A stretch of 64,000 nt of DNA from Mastigocoleus sp. MO_188.B34 (GTDB taxonomy: Bacteria; Cyanobacteriota; Cyanobacteriia; Cyanobacteriales; Nostocaceae). The translations under genes were made by a program, and so were the position numbers. Positions 38,976 to 49,017 of this stretch are shown here, in pieces; position 1 is the stretch's first letter, and every line of letters begins with the position of its first letter. The DNA lies in assembly GCF_030065675.1 (NCBI RefSeq), contig NZ_JASJDK010000018.1, positions 1-64,000 on the forward strand, given 5' to 3'. The notes under the pieces were generated by a model. It made no database searches. It saw only the letters and a list, made by a program, of their open reading frames with translations, and was not told the DNA's origin.

Positions 38976-39410
38976 TAGGTAATGAAAAATGAAGAATGGA
39001 GAATGGGAAAATGAGCAAAAATATTTTCCAAAAAATATTAAGTAATATCTTTTCTGGTTGCGCGTGGTACTTGTAAAATAGCAGATTTGTAGTAAGACAA
39101 ATTTGTCGTCAAGCAAGTAATGGAGCAGAAGCTTGAGAGTCTCTGGTTAGAAATTTTCACTGAAAAGCTTTCTGAAAAGTTTGATGGGCGAGTTTCTACA
39201 TGAGAGTCTAATGGTGAAAATCTTGGATTTAAGTTCGAGGATTTAAGTTTGAGGGTTTAAATTTGAGGGTTTAAATTTGATAATTTTCACAACAAGCATT
39301 GAGATATACTTACATTCTTCATTTTTGAACGGTAAGATTTTATCCGTAATCACAGTTGTTGACAACATGGTGGTTAATATAGTAAACAGTCTGGTTGAAA
39401 TTTTAATTGT
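38976..39410. other. Intergenic region with AT-rich tandem words
   Basis: This 435-bp gap holds four near-copies of GGATTTAAGTTTGAGGGT-like units (about 39225-39285). No gene supported. Confidence 0.55.
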
Positions 39411-42092
39411 GTGAATTATCCTGCCCTGTCTGGTGAAATCGACCTAAATTCGATATTTCCCTTTGAATTAGATGAATTTCAAAGGGAAGCGATCGCATCA
39501 TTAAATGCTGGACATTCGGTGGTTGTCTGTGCACCTACGGGTTCTGGAAAAACTCTTGTGGGTGAGTATGCTATCTACCGCGCTCTGGCACATTCGAAGC
39601 GAGTATTTTATACTACACCTCTGAAAGCTCTATCAAATCAAAAGTTAAGAGATTTTCGAGAAGAATTTGGTTTTGATTCTGTTGGTTTGTTAACTGGGGA
39701 TGCTTCTATCAATCGAGATGCACCTATTTTGGTTATGACCACAGAAATCTTCCGTAATATGCTCTATGGGACGCCAATTGGTCAAGTCGGTATATCTTTG
39801 GTGGATGTAGAAGCTGTGGTACTTGATGAGTGCCATTATATGAATGACCGACAGCGGGGAACCGTATGGGAAGAATCAATTATTTACTGTCCCCGCAACG
39901 TTCAATTGGTCGCACTTTCAGCAACGGTTGCAAATAGTGACGAACTGACCCACTGGTTAAATCAAGTTCACGGTCCAACGGATTTAATATATTCTGATTT
40001 TCGACCGGTACCGCTAGAATTTCATTTTGGCAACGTTAAAGGGGTTTTTCCTTTACTCAACGAGTCGAAAACTAAAATTAATCCCCGCTTGTCAAAAAGA
40101 GGTAAAAGAGGTCGGGGTGAACGAGGTCGGGGCGGTAGACCCGAAGCCCCAAGCATCAGCTATGTACTAAGTCAACTCAAAGCGCGGGATATGCTCCCGG
40201 CAATTTACTTTATTTTCAGTCGTCGGGGATGTGATAAAGCTGTAGCAGAAGTTGGCGATCTGTGGCTCGTCGATGCTGAAGAGTCTCAGATATTACGCCG
40301 ACAAATTGATGACTTTTTAACCCGTAATCCAGAAGCCGGACGTGCGGGACAAATCGCTCCTTTGTACCGAGGAATTGCTGCTCACCATGCTGGGATTTTA
40401 CCGGCTTGGAAAGTTTTGGTTGAAGAATTATTCCAACAGGGTTTAATTAAAGTTGTTTTTGCCACTGAAACTTTAGCAGCTGGAATCAATATGCCGGCGC
40501 GGACAACGGTTATTTCTACTTTGTCTAAGCGTACCGATACGGGACACAGATTGTTAAATGCTTCTGAATTCCTGCAAATGGCTGGTAGAGCCGGTCGCCG
40601 GGGAATGGATGAAAGGGGTCATGTTGTAACTCTGCAAACTCCTTTTGAAGGTGCGAAAGAAGCCGCTTATTTAGCTACTTCTAAGTCAGATCCCCTGGTT
40701 AGTCAATTTACGCCCAGTTATGGAATGGTTTTGAATCTGTTACAAACCCATTCTTTAGGAGAAGCAAAGGAACTGGTAGAACGTAGTTTTGGGCAATATT
40801 TTGCTAACATGCATCTTCGTCCCCAATACGAATATATAGCTGAAATGGAAAGGCAATTAGCCCATATCCAAGAACAAATTGCGATGGTGGGGGACGAGGA
40901 ATTAGCAAAATATGAGAAATTACGTCAACGGCTACGAGTCGAGCAAAAGTTACTAAAAACTTTGCAAGAACAAGCACAGCAAACCCGACGAGAAGAAATA
41001 AAAATGATGTTGGGTTTTGCCGTAAGTGGCACACTTTTAAGTCTCAAAGGTAAGTATATTCTCGTATCTCGACCGATAACTGCAGTCCTAGTTGGTAAAA
41101 CTCCTGGTTCTGGTCGCGCTCCTTACCTGATTTGTTTAGGACAGGATAATCGTTGGTATGTAGCGACCAATGCTGATGTGTTGGATTTGTATGGCGAGCT
41201 ACCACGAATTGATTTAGCTCCGGACTTTTTACCACCAGCCCACATGCAAGCCGAACCAGGGCGTTCTATTGACGGTAATGAAGACTCTGCTAAAGTCGCC
41301 AGTCAAATCCCCGAACCCGATCCGGCTTTACATCAAGCCCCAGAAGTCAAGGAACAAATGGTTCGTCTTGCAGAAGTAAAAGAACAGATCGAAGCTCATC
41401 CCCTTTACCAAGCTGGGAATACAGGTAACTTGTATAAACAACGAGCCCGTGCTGTTGAACTGAAAGAAGAAATTGAAGAATTGCGATCGCAGTTAGAACA
41501 ACAATCCCAACATCATTGGGAAGAGTTTGTTAACTTGATTGAAATTCTCCAACAGTTTAACTGTATAGAAAATTTAGTCCCAACCAATTTGGGACAAATG
41601 GCTGCAGCTATTCGGGGTGAGAATGAATTGTGGTTGGGTTTGGCGCTCCAAAGTGGCAAATTAGATGACATCGATCCCCAACACTTAGCAGCGATCGCAG
41701 CGGCTCTAGTGACTGAAAACCCTCGTCCTGACAGTTCAGTTAATTACAAAATCTCAGAGGAGGTTGATGAAGCTTGGTCGCAACTACAAAAAATTCGTCG
41801 CTCCGTATTAAAAGTGCAATATCGCCATGGTGTGGCGCTACCAGTTGGCTTAGAAAATCGTTATATCAACTTAATTTCCATTGTTGAACAGTGGGCTTTG
41901 GGAATTGAGTGGACGGAACTATGTGACAATACGAGCTTGGATGAAGGTGATATTGTCAGGATTTTACGTCGGTCTTTAGATTTGTTGTCACAAATTCCCC
42001 ATGTACCCCATATATCGGATAAGTTGCGGAGTAACGCTTATCGTGCAATGCAGTTAATTGATAGATTCCCAGTTAATGAAATTGTGGAATAG
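39411..42092 (+). CDS. Ski2/Mtr4-like DEAD/DEAH-box RNA helicase
   Basis: This 893-residue helicase starts at a GTG. Motifs in order: ELDEFQREAIASL Q-like motif, APTGSGKTLVGEYA Walker A, TTPLKALSNQK, DECHYMND (motif II), LSATVAN, then ATETLAAGINMPARTT and QMAGRAGRRGMDERG in the second RecA domain. The C-terminal third has a helical region with a coiled coil, as in Ski2-like enzymes. A basic insert (SKRGKRGRGERGRGGR) lies near residue 225. It probably remodels or degrades structured RNA; the precise substrate is unknown. Confidence 0.92.
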   Translation: MNYPALSGEIDLNSIFPFELDEFQREAIASLNAGHSVVVCAPTGSGKTLVGEYAIYRALAHSKRVFYTTPLKALSNQKLRDFREEFGFDSVGLLTGDASINRDAPILVMTTEIFRNMLYGTPIGQVGISLVDVEAVVLDECHYMNDRQRGTVWEESIIYCPRNVQLVALSATVANSDELTHWLNQVHGPTDLIYSDFRPVPLEFHFGNVKGVFPLLNESKTKINPRLSKRGKRGRGERGRGGRPEAPSISYVLSQLKARDMLPAIYFIFSRRGCDKAVAEVGDLWLVDAEESQILRRQIDDFLTRNPEAGRAGQIAPLYRGIAAHHAGILPAWKVLVEELFQQGLIKVVFATETLAAGINMPARTTVISTLSKRTDTGHRLLNASEFLQMAGRAGRRGMDERGHVVTLQTPFEGAKEAAYLATSKSDPLVSQFTPSYGMVLNLLQTHSLGEAKELVERSFGQYFANMHLRPQYEYIAEMERQLAHIQEQIAMVGDEELAKYEKLRQRLRVEQKLLKTLQEQAQQTRREEIKMMLGFAVSGTLLSLKGKYILVSRPITAVLVGKTPGSGRAPYLICLGQDNRWYVATNADVLDLYGELPRIDLAPDFLPPAHMQAEPGRSIDGNEDSAKVASQIPEPDPALHQAPEVKEQMVRLAEVKEQIEAHPLYQAGNTGNLYKQRARAVELKEEIEELRSQLEQQSQHHWEEFVNLIEILQQFNCIENLVPTNLGQMAAAIRGENELWLGLALQSGKLDDIDPQHLAAIAAALVTENPRPDSSVNYKISEEVDEAWSQLQKIRRSVLKVQYRHGVALPVGLENRYINLISIVEQWALGIEWTELCDNTSLDEGDIVRILRRSLDLLSQIPHVPHISDKLRSNAYRAMQLIDRFPVNEIVE

Positions 42093-42392
42093 TTATCTAC
42101 TTAGATAATTACCCCACGGGAATGGTTAATGGGTAATTAGTCAAATTTTTGTGTGGATTATGGCTTGATAATATAAATTCTCCTTCTTGGAAAATAGTTC
42201 TTAGAAGGAGAAAGTATTTTTGGGGTATTTTTTAGTATTTTGTAAAGATATTTATAAATAAATAGCGCGATCGCAATTACACATATAACTTAATGATTTA
42301 TGCCGGTTATCGACACCCTTTATATTATAAGTATTCAATTTAATTCACGTGTTTACGTGAATTAGAAATATAAAAAATCAGGAATTTTCAAA
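42093..42392. other. Intergenic region upstream of the aldolase gene
   Basis: This 300-bp gap contains a GCGATCGC site (42268-42275) and, close to the next start, a perfect inverted repeat described separately. No gene supported. Confidence 0.5.
42341..42364. promoter_or_regulatory. Candidate operator palindrome upstream of the aldolase
   Basis: TAATTCACGT (42341-42350) pairs with ACGTGAATTA (42355-42364) across four bases, ten perfect pairs. It ends 28 bp before the aldolase ATG. Position and symmetry suit binding by a dimeric repressor, but no regulator is known. Confidence 0.5.
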
Positions 42393-43181
42393 ATGTCATA
42401 CAGCACAAAAGATAAATCAACACCCAATCTAGAACCGCTAAAAACACCCACGTTTGAAAGTACAGAGGACGAACGCATTCACCGCAAACAAAGATTAGCA
42501 GTTGCATTTCGCTTATTTGCTCATTACGGTTTTGATGAAGGTATTGCTGGACACATTACAGCTAGAGATCCTGAATATACCGATTGTTTTTGGGTTAACC
42601 CACTGGGAATGTACTTTGGTCAAATTCGAGCTTCAGATCTACTACTTGTCAATCATAAGGGCGAGGTTGTAAAAGGAAACAAACCTGTAAATACAGCAGC
42701 TTTCGTGATTCATTCCCAAATCCACCAAGCTCGACCAGATGTTAATGCGGCTGCTCACGCTCATTCGCTGTATGGGAAAACTTGGTCAACCCTTGGGCGT
42801 TTGCTTGACCCTTTAACCCAAGATGCTTGCGCTTTTTATGAAGACCATGCTTTGTTTGATGACTACACTGGAGTGGTCTTAAAAACGGAGGAAGGCGAAC
42901 GTATTGGTAATACCCTTGGAGAAAAAAAAGCAATAATACTACGCAATCACGGTTTACTAACTGTTGGTCATTCAGTAGACGAAGCTGCATGGTGGTTTAT
43001 AACAATGGATCGTTCCTGTCATACCCAACTCATGGCTGAAGCCTCAGGAAAACCAATAGTTATCGATGCAGAAACAGCTCGTTTGACTCATAGCCAAGTT
43101 GGCTCTCATTTCATCGGATGGTTTAGCTTTCAATCCTTATATGACATGATTGTGTCTCAAGAACCAGAGGTGCTTGATTAG
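42393..43181 (+). CDS. Class II aldolase/adducin family protein
   Basis: This 262-residue protein has the class II aldolase fold: FDEGIAGHITARDP near residue 50, the metal-site AAAHAHSLYGK and NHGLLTVGHSVDEAAW. The length is typical of the adducin-like branch, whose members act as aldolases or decarboxylases or have no known activity. Substrate unknown. A possible operator lies directly upstream. Confidence 0.9.
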   Translation: MSYSTKDKSTPNLEPLKTPTFESTEDERIHRKQRLAVAFRLFAHYGFDEGIAGHITARDPEYTDCFWVNPLGMYFGQIRASDLLLVNHKGEVVKGNKPVNTAAFVIHSQIHQARPDVNAAAHAHSLYGKTWSTLGRLLDPLTQDACAFYEDHALFDDYTGVVLKTEEGERIGNTLGEKKAIILRNHGLLTVGHSVDEAAWWFITMDRSCHTQLMAEASGKPIVIDAETARLTHSQVGSHFIGWFSFQSLYDMIVSQEPEVLD

Positions 43182-43493
43182 CATTGTTCTTGTTTCAAGT
43201 GATTGTCATGCATGCTAGCAAAACTCTTGTGGATGATAAATGCCGCGTGTAAATACAGTTATTGTCTTAGTCTGTTTTGCACTTAAAACATCTAAAGTGC
43301 TTGATTAACTTTGAAAAAACAACATACTGATTAAAAAAATTAGTGCGTCAGACCGTCGGTCATAACGCACGCTAAAAATACCTAATTTTTTATGTGTCTT
43401 TTTGACACTATTTTTATTACCAAAGACTTTATCGCTTGGGTTTAATACCAACGAAAATCAAATCCTATAATTAAAGATACTAGAATTTAAACT
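43182..43493. other. Intergenic region with a hairpin
   Basis: This 312-bp gap between convergent genes holds a hairpin with outer arms GTGCGT (43343-43348) and ACGCAC (43365-43370) and an inner GACC/GGTC stem, with a T-run about 14 bases later. It may terminate the aldolase transcript or be a dispersed repeat. Confidence 0.5.
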
Positions 43494-43865
43494 TTAGAAT
43501 ATAACCGGTTCTTGACCGCGCATAGCTCTTAAAGCGTTGAGACAAGAAGGACAGTCACAACCAAATAATGCGATCGCGCTATCACTTTCTTCATCCGTGA
43601 ATTTAATCTCTATAATATCATCAGTTACGGATTTTACTGGGTCGGCTTTTGCTACAGTGATGGGACGCTTAACTTTTGGTACTTGAGAAACTCGAGTACA
43701 AATCAATTTATACCCGCCATGGGGATTCATGACACAGCTTTTATCCCCTTGAGTTTGAACTTGTGTCTCAGCTGCCGAAACGGGATTAACTAGTGCTACT
43801 AAGGAAATAAAAGAAGCGAAGATGGTCGGGCTGGAAAGTAAAGTAAGTATAAATTTTTTGTTCAT
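43494..43865 (-). CDS. Small secreted Cys-containing protein, unknown
   Basis: This 123-residue protein has a clear signal peptide (hydrophobic about 5-30, cleavage probably after VSAAE or nearby). The mature part has two Cys (CVMNPHGGYKLICT) and a later FGCDCPSCLNALRAMRG with three Cys, the CDCPSC pattern suggesting metal or disulphide chemistry in the periplasm. I do not recognise the family. It stands alone on the minus strand. Confidence 0.7.
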   Translation of the reverse strand: MNKKFILTLLSSPTIFASFISLVALVNPVSAAETQVQTQGDKSCVMNPHGGYKLICTRVSQVPKVKRPITVAKADPVKSVTDDIIEIKFTDEESDSAIALFGCDCPSCLNALRAMRGQEPVIF

Positions 43866-44435
43866 TACTTTTCTTATAACAGATAGCTGAACGCCAAGAC
43901 TATCCGATAAACTATATACTGGTCAAGTGAAAGTTTATCCGGAATATTGACTAGATTATTTAATAAACTCAAAGGAGGTATAATTACCTATTTTTACTCT
44001 TTCAAGTAAAATTTATATACTTTAGTCACATATTGACTAATCTGAAGTTAATAAGTTCCCCTGAGCAAAACAAACAGAAATGATTAATTGCTTTTTTATC
44101 CAAGGGAATAATCCACATCAAGAAGTCTACCAGAAATAGATCGTTGGGGAATGGATGAGCACAGATTGTTGGATGTATATTTGATTAGATAATATCCAAG
44201 GCAATTCACTGCCCAATTTTGCTTGGACCTTTGTTTTCTGGATTTGTTTTCTGGATTTGTTTTTCTTAGATTTATTTGGTTGGAATTTTAACTTTATATT
44301 TGGTCTTAGATTATTTTGCTTAATATCTTAGGAAAAAATTGCGATCGTTACTACTGTAAGGATTGGATTACACAAAAAGTTTAATCGTGTTTATCTAAAT
44401 TTCATGAAGTCACTAATTTAGGTGATGAGATCGGA
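43866..44435. other. Intergenic region, AT-rich
   Basis: This 570-bp gap between two minus-strand genes has repeated TTTTCTGGATTTG words (about 44233-44262) and a GCGATCG site. No gene supported. Confidence 0.45.
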
Positions 44436-46730
44436 CTAAGTTTTAGAGACAACTGTCGCACTCACATCCAATCTTCTTTGGAATAAAATACGCGGTTTAA
44501 TCAGAATTTTGAACAATATCAACAGAGATTCCCATTCACCAGGGGTACACCGACCTTTCCACTGACCGGGACGACAGAATAACATTTTTACTAAACTGCG
44601 GTGTTGTTCAACGCTAACTAAGGGAAATTTAACTCTTACCGTAGGAAACTCATCTCTCGATCCGGTTTGGATGATTTGGGAGTCAAGTTGTAAATTTTCT
44701 TCAGCAATCTCTAGATTCATTAATTCCACTTGGGCTAAATCTATGGAAGGTTTTTGAGTTAAAGCAATTTCTGCACCCACCTCAGAAATCATGGTGGTTA
44801 CTCCCCAAATATCTTGAGCTTGATGATTTTGCTGATTTTGATGTTTGAAGCTTAAACGTACTACTCTGCGTAGATCAAACCATTCATAAAGATCTGGTTT
44901 TGGAGCATCCCATAAGATTAGTAACGAAATACTCAACAGCAAAAGATTATATCCACTCCAAATCCAACCGAGATTCAAACCTTTGAAATGTTGTATTAAT
45001 TCTGGTGTATTACTATTTTGCCAGAGTAATGACAAACACATTCCTAGATTTCGCCATAAACTAATAGCCGTAGCAATAAACAAAGTTATTAAGGGAAATG
45101 CTAGACCCCAATTAAAAATGTAGCGATTGTTAGCTGTTCCTTTGGGAGTAACTTTAAACCCTTTAGAAAATGGGTTAAGCATTACCTGAATAACCGTTAG
45201 CGCTAAAGGAAAAACCAGTACTAAACTGTAAACTTCAGAAAGAATTGCAGAACGCGAGCGATGATTTAACCAAGAAAATGCTGTTAATTGTACTAAATAA
45301 AAGGGTAAAAAGTAATATACTATTTCTTCTAAGGTTGCTTTAATTGGAATCACACCTAAAAAGGAGTAAGCTAACGGCATCATTAAAAATCCGATTCGAG
45401 AAATTACAGCAAACCAGTTAAGCAAACCTTCAAAATGAGCTATCCTTTGTATTGGTTTTAATCCACGAATTGTTAATGGATTAGATTTAATAAAAAATGC
45501 TTGGAGAGTACCTCTAGCCCAACGTATACGCTGAGTTGCATGAGCAGCTATATTTTCTGCAGCTAAACCAGCACTTAGTTTTTCATTTAAATAAATTAAC
45601 CGGTAACCTCTCGCAGATAAATTAATTCCAGTGAAATAATCTTCACTCAAAGATTCAGTAACAAAACCACCAGTTTCTTGCAATGCACTGCGTCTTATGA
45701 CAAAAGAAGTTCCAGCACAAACTACACTACCCGCTCCATCTTTAATTGGTTGAATTTGACGATAAAATATTTCTTCATCTGGGGTCACGACATTTTCTAA
45801 ACCAAGGTTATAAGCGATGGGGTCAGCGTTATAAAAACTTTGAGGGGTCTGTACTAAGGCGATTTTTTCATCTTGGAAAAAACCAACGGTACGCTGGAGA
45901 AAGTTTGTGGTTGGGATAAAATCTGCATCAAACACAACAATTAATTCACCATCAGTTTTTGTCAGTGCATGATTTAAATTACCTGCTTTTGCATGACTAT
46001 TATCGGGTCTGGTAATGTACTCACATCCTAACTCTGTAGCTAAAGCTTTCATTTGGGGACGTCGAGTATCATCAAGGAGATAAATTGTTTTATTTGGGTA
46101 ATCTAGAGACTGACAACCAATTATGGTACGTCGAAGAATAAATGTTGGTTCGTTATAGGTAGGAATAAAAATATCAACTGATGGGATAAATTTTTCTTCA
46201 ATAACAGCAATTGAATTAAGATCTGCTTCTCGACGCCGATCTTTGCTATTCAACATTAAAAATAACTGGATGCTCGTACTAGTAAGTACTAAAATTTCCA
46301 AGAAAAATAATCCCAAGCTGAATACACCATTCAGTGGGTCTACAAGATTAAGGGTAGATAAGGAACGCCAAAAAATATAACGAGCTGCTAAAACTAGTAA
46401 AATTCCAATTACTAGTCTTCGATTCCAAACACGTGGTTGAGGATAAATCTTCTTAATTCCCAAAACTATTAGTAATAAAGCCACAGTTGGGAACAATAAA
46501 TATTTTCCTGCAACCATTGGTACCTCCAACCATAGAGGAGGATTTTCTTGTAAAAAGTTAATTTCAGCAAAAATGGCATTAATTCTATTTTCACCGCTAA
46601 ACCAGGCAAAAACAATAACTGCAGATAAAATAAAAGTGACTAATAAAACTAATGTTGCCTTTCTAGGTTTAAAATAATATTTATGAGCTAGATAGTTTTT
46701 ACGCTTTTTATTGACGTGTGTGAGTTTCAT
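44436..46730 (-). CDS. Cellulose-synthase-like GT2 with PilZ-like C-terminus
   Basis: The ATG at 46730 is chosen because AAAGGA precedes it and the neighbouring gene stops at 46732; the product is 764 residues. It is a processive GT2 enzyme with N-terminal helices, then the catalytic series VDIFIPTYNEP, DDTRRPQM, VFDADFIP, SLSEDYFTG and QRIRWARGTLQ, then more helices. The C-terminal part (about 625-735) has RRVVR and ISEVGAEI, resembling a PilZ domain that would bind cyclic di-GMP. It probably polymerises a beta-glucan across the cytoplasmic membrane. No BcsB or BcsC gene is adjacent. Confidence 0.92.
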   Translation of the reverse strand: MKLTHVNKKRKNYLAHKYYFKPRKATLVLLVTFILSAVIVFAWFSGENRINAIFAEINFLQENPPLWLEVPMVAGKYLLFPTVALLLIVLGIKKIYPQPRVWNRRLVIGILLVLAARYIFWRSLSTLNLVDPLNGVFSLGLFFLEILVLTSTSIQLFLMLNSKDRRREADLNSIAVIEEKFIPSVDIFIPTYNEPTFILRRTIIGCQSLDYPNKTIYLLDDTRRPQMKALATELGCEYITRPDNSHAKAGNLNHALTKTDGELIVVFDADFIPTTNFLQRTVGFFQDEKIALVQTPQSFYNADPIAYNLGLENVVTPDEEIFYRQIQPIKDGAGSVVCAGTSFVIRRSALQETGGFVTESLSEDYFTGINLSARGYRLIYLNEKLSAGLAAENIAAHATQRIRWARGTLQAFFIKSNPLTIRGLKPIQRIAHFEGLLNWFAVISRIGFLMMPLAYSFLGVIPIKATLEEIVYYFLPFYLVQLTAFSWLNHRSRSAILSEVYSLVLVFPLALTVIQVMLNPFSKGFKVTPKGTANNRYIFNWGLAFPLITLFIATAISLWRNLGMCLSLLWQNSNTPELIQHFKGLNLGWIWSGYNLLLLSISLLILWDAPKPDLYEWFDLRRVVRLSFKHQNQQNHQAQDIWGVTTMISEVGAEIALTQKPSIDLAQVELMNLEIAEENLQLDSQIIQTGSRDEFPTVRVKFPLVSVEQHRSLVKMLFCRPGQWKGRCTPGEWESLLILFKILIKPRILFQRRLDVSATVVSKT

Positions 46731-46731
46731 T

Positions 46732-47784
46732 TTACATTCCTTTAAATCCAGGTTTATCAATTATTTCTAATCGAACTTCTTCAGTTTTTTTGATTTGCAA
46801 TCTAGACTGGCGTCGGATACCGATTTGATTGAGAAATATTCCAAATAAAACGATACTTCCGCCAATATATTGGGCAAGGGTTGGAGCTTCTCCTAAAATT
46901 AAATAAGCTGCTAATATACCTGCTACTGGTGTAAAAGAACTAACTAAAGAAACATCAGATGGTGTAGAATTTTTCAAGCCACTAAACCAAGCAAGTTGTC
47001 CTAAAACAACAATTACGGCAGCATAAATTAGCATCCATTGCCATAGGAAGGGTGAAAAAATATCCATAAAATGCTGGGGGCTAAAGAAGTATATTGCTGT
47101 GACAAAAAAGACAACTGTTGCGATCGCAGTTCGGAATACACTAAAAATTCCTAAAGGTATTTGCTGTAGTTTTGCTTGACTGACAATTGTGGAGATCGCT
47201 AGAGCAAAAGCAGCAACAGCAGTCATTATTTCTCCAACACCGACAGAGATAAAATTCTCCGGACTCATCATGTTTTCCCACATACCTTGAAGAAAAACTG
47301 TGGTAAATACTCCAAATAGAGAAATAATTGCACCAGTAATTGTCCAAATATCAACTCTGGCTCTGAGTAATAAAATAGATAAAACTAATGCTAAGGGTGT
47401 TTCAATCCGCCCAATTAACACTACATTTGTCACCATTGTTCGAGAAAGAGCCTCAAAAATTAATCCTGGTGCAACGGCTCCGGATAAAATAGCAACAACA
47501 GTCATGCTCAGCCAATTTTGAACAGAAACTTGTTTACAATTACTAATAGTTAGTTGTCGTCGATAAACAAGAATTAATAATAATAAAGCACAAATATTAC
47601 CAGCAAATAAAACATTACAAGAAGAAATTGGATTTCTCCCATCAACAAGATTTTGGGCTCCGAGTTCAGTTAATTGACGAGTAATTGCGTTCGCAGCACC
47701 AAATATTAACACTGCAATCCATAAATAAATTTTTCCTGGGGTACCACCGATAAAATTCGAGACTTGGGAAATTATTCTGCTCAT
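46732..47784 (-). CDS. EamA/DMT-family transporter
   Basis: This 350-residue membrane protein has about ten hydrophobic segments arranged as two EamA repeats; the second ends with SLVSSFTPVAGILAAYLILGEAPTLAQYIGGSIVLFGIF, a family hallmark. Members export metabolites or amino acids, or move nucleotide sugars. Its stop lies one base before the start codon of the GT2 gene, so the two are almost certainly one operon. The substrate is unknown. Confidence 0.88.
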   Translation of the reverse strand: MSRIISQVSNFIGGTPGKIYLWIAVLIFGAANAITRQLTELGAQNLVDGRNPISSCNVLFAGNICALLLLILVYRRQLTISNCKQVSVQNWLSMTVVAILSGAVAPGLIFEALSRTMVTNVVLIGRIETPLALVLSILLLRARVDIWTITGAIISLFGVFTTVFLQGMWENMMSPENFISVGVGEIMTAVAAFALAISTIVSQAKLQQIPLGIFSVFRTAIATVVFFVTAIYFFSPQHFMDIFSPFLWQWMLIYAAVIVVLGQLAWFSGLKNSTPSDVSLVSSFTPVAGILAAYLILGEAPTLAQYIGGSIVLFGIFLNQIGIRRQSRLQIKKTEEVRLEIIDKPGFKGM

Positions 47785-48125
47785 GATTTGTTTGAATTAT
47801 TCTAATCATGGGTATTCTAAGATGATTTCAATGGCTAATAATTAATTTCCACAAAAATATGTAAAATGTAGAACAGAGAAAATATACATATATGTGCGAG
47901 AAAAACTGATACGATTGCTAGTTATATATTTCAGGCATCTATGTTAGCCAAAGCACGTTTAAATATGTAGTATAAAATTAGCCGCGAAGCCGTACATTAA
48001 AATGAGATTAAAAATCAATCTCAGAATTGGTAAAAATTTTTAGCAACTTCTCAGCCTATATTAATTTTGCTATAGCTACAAAGCTTTAAAGTGTAATCAT
48101 GAACCGATGTGAGGACACTAAACAA
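47785..48125. other. Intergenic region between divergent genes
   Basis: This 341-bp gap lies between the transporter and the DM13 lipoprotein gene. AT-rich; no gene, tRNA or strong hairpin was recognised. Confidence 0.45.
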
Positions 48126-48611
48126 ATGAAGCTTAAATCCTTAGTTTTAGTAGGTTTTGCAACTTTATTAACAGTTGGATGCTCTGCGCAAGAAGCATCT
48201 CAAAAACCAGAAACTGAAGTAGCAAATCAAGCTCAGACCCAAAAAACAGTCGCAGCAAACACTTCTACTTCCGCTGTTGATACTATATCTGGAACATTTA
48301 AATCTGCAGAACATCCAACCCAGGGTGAAGTTAAAGTGGTAACAGAAAATGGCAAAAAATACCTGGAGTTCGATGGGAATTTCAAGACAGATAGCGGTCC
48401 AGACCTGTTTGTAATTTTACATCGCAACGATACATTACCAATTACTGGTATTAAGGAGAAAGATTACGTCAGTATTGCACCATTGAAAAATACTAGCGGA
48501 ACTCAACGTTATGAAATACCGGTAAATATAGATCTTTCAGAATTTAAATCAGTTGCAGTTTGGTGTCGACAGTTCAATGCAACTTTTGGTTATGCACCTT
48601 TTAAAGTCTAA
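48126..48611 (+). CDS. DM13-domain lipoprotein
   Basis: From the ATG at 48126 the product is 161 residues. It has a signal peptide ending in the lipobox LLTVGC, a Thr/Ala/Gln-rich linker and a DM13 domain (about 55-160) with SGTFKSAEHPTQGEVKVV, FKTDSGPDLFVIL and a final AVWCRQFNATFGYAPFKV. The conserved Cys late in DM13 has been proposed to act in redox chemistry. It should be anchored to a membrane on the outer side. Nine upstream codons (from 48099) are judged untranslated because MKLKSLVLVG is a natural signal start. Confidence 0.85.
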   Translation: MKLKSLVLVGFATLLTVGCSAQEASQKPETEVANQAQTQKTVAANTSTSAVDTISGTFKSAEHPTQGEVKVVTENGKKYLEFDGNFKTDSGPDLFVILHRNDTLPITGIKEKDYVSIAPLKNTSGTQRYEIPVNIDLSEFKSVAVWCRQFNATFGYAPFKV

Positions 48612-49017
48612 TCTAAACTATATTTATTTCTTATCGATTTAGTCTTTTAATAACAGCGATCAGTTGCTAATTTAAACTCAAAAGTTAACTATCTATCAAT
48701 CTAAATTTTCTTCAAAGCAGGGTACATCTTTAATTAAGAGCTTAGAATCGGCTTTTTCGTAATATGTTGTGAAATGTAAAGTTTTTGTTTACTTCGCTTA
48801 CTTACAAGTTTCTATATATAGTATTTTTCTTTTATTCCAAGTTTTGAAGTTCTAAATAAAGTTCTAAATTTGGAATTAGGAATTGAAAATTCAGAATTGT
48901 AGCTTTTAAGCTCTGTAGTTATAAAAAAATTTATACAGAATCAATAAAAGTACATTTTTTCAGTTCACAATCGACCAGAATACAAAAATTACATAGGGGT
49001 TTGGACAAAATATCAGC
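48612..49017. other. Intergenic region, AT-rich
   Basis: This 406-bp gap between the DM13 and DUF4079 genes holds no supported gene. Short direct repeats TTCTAAAT lie near 48850-48870. Confidence 0.45.
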
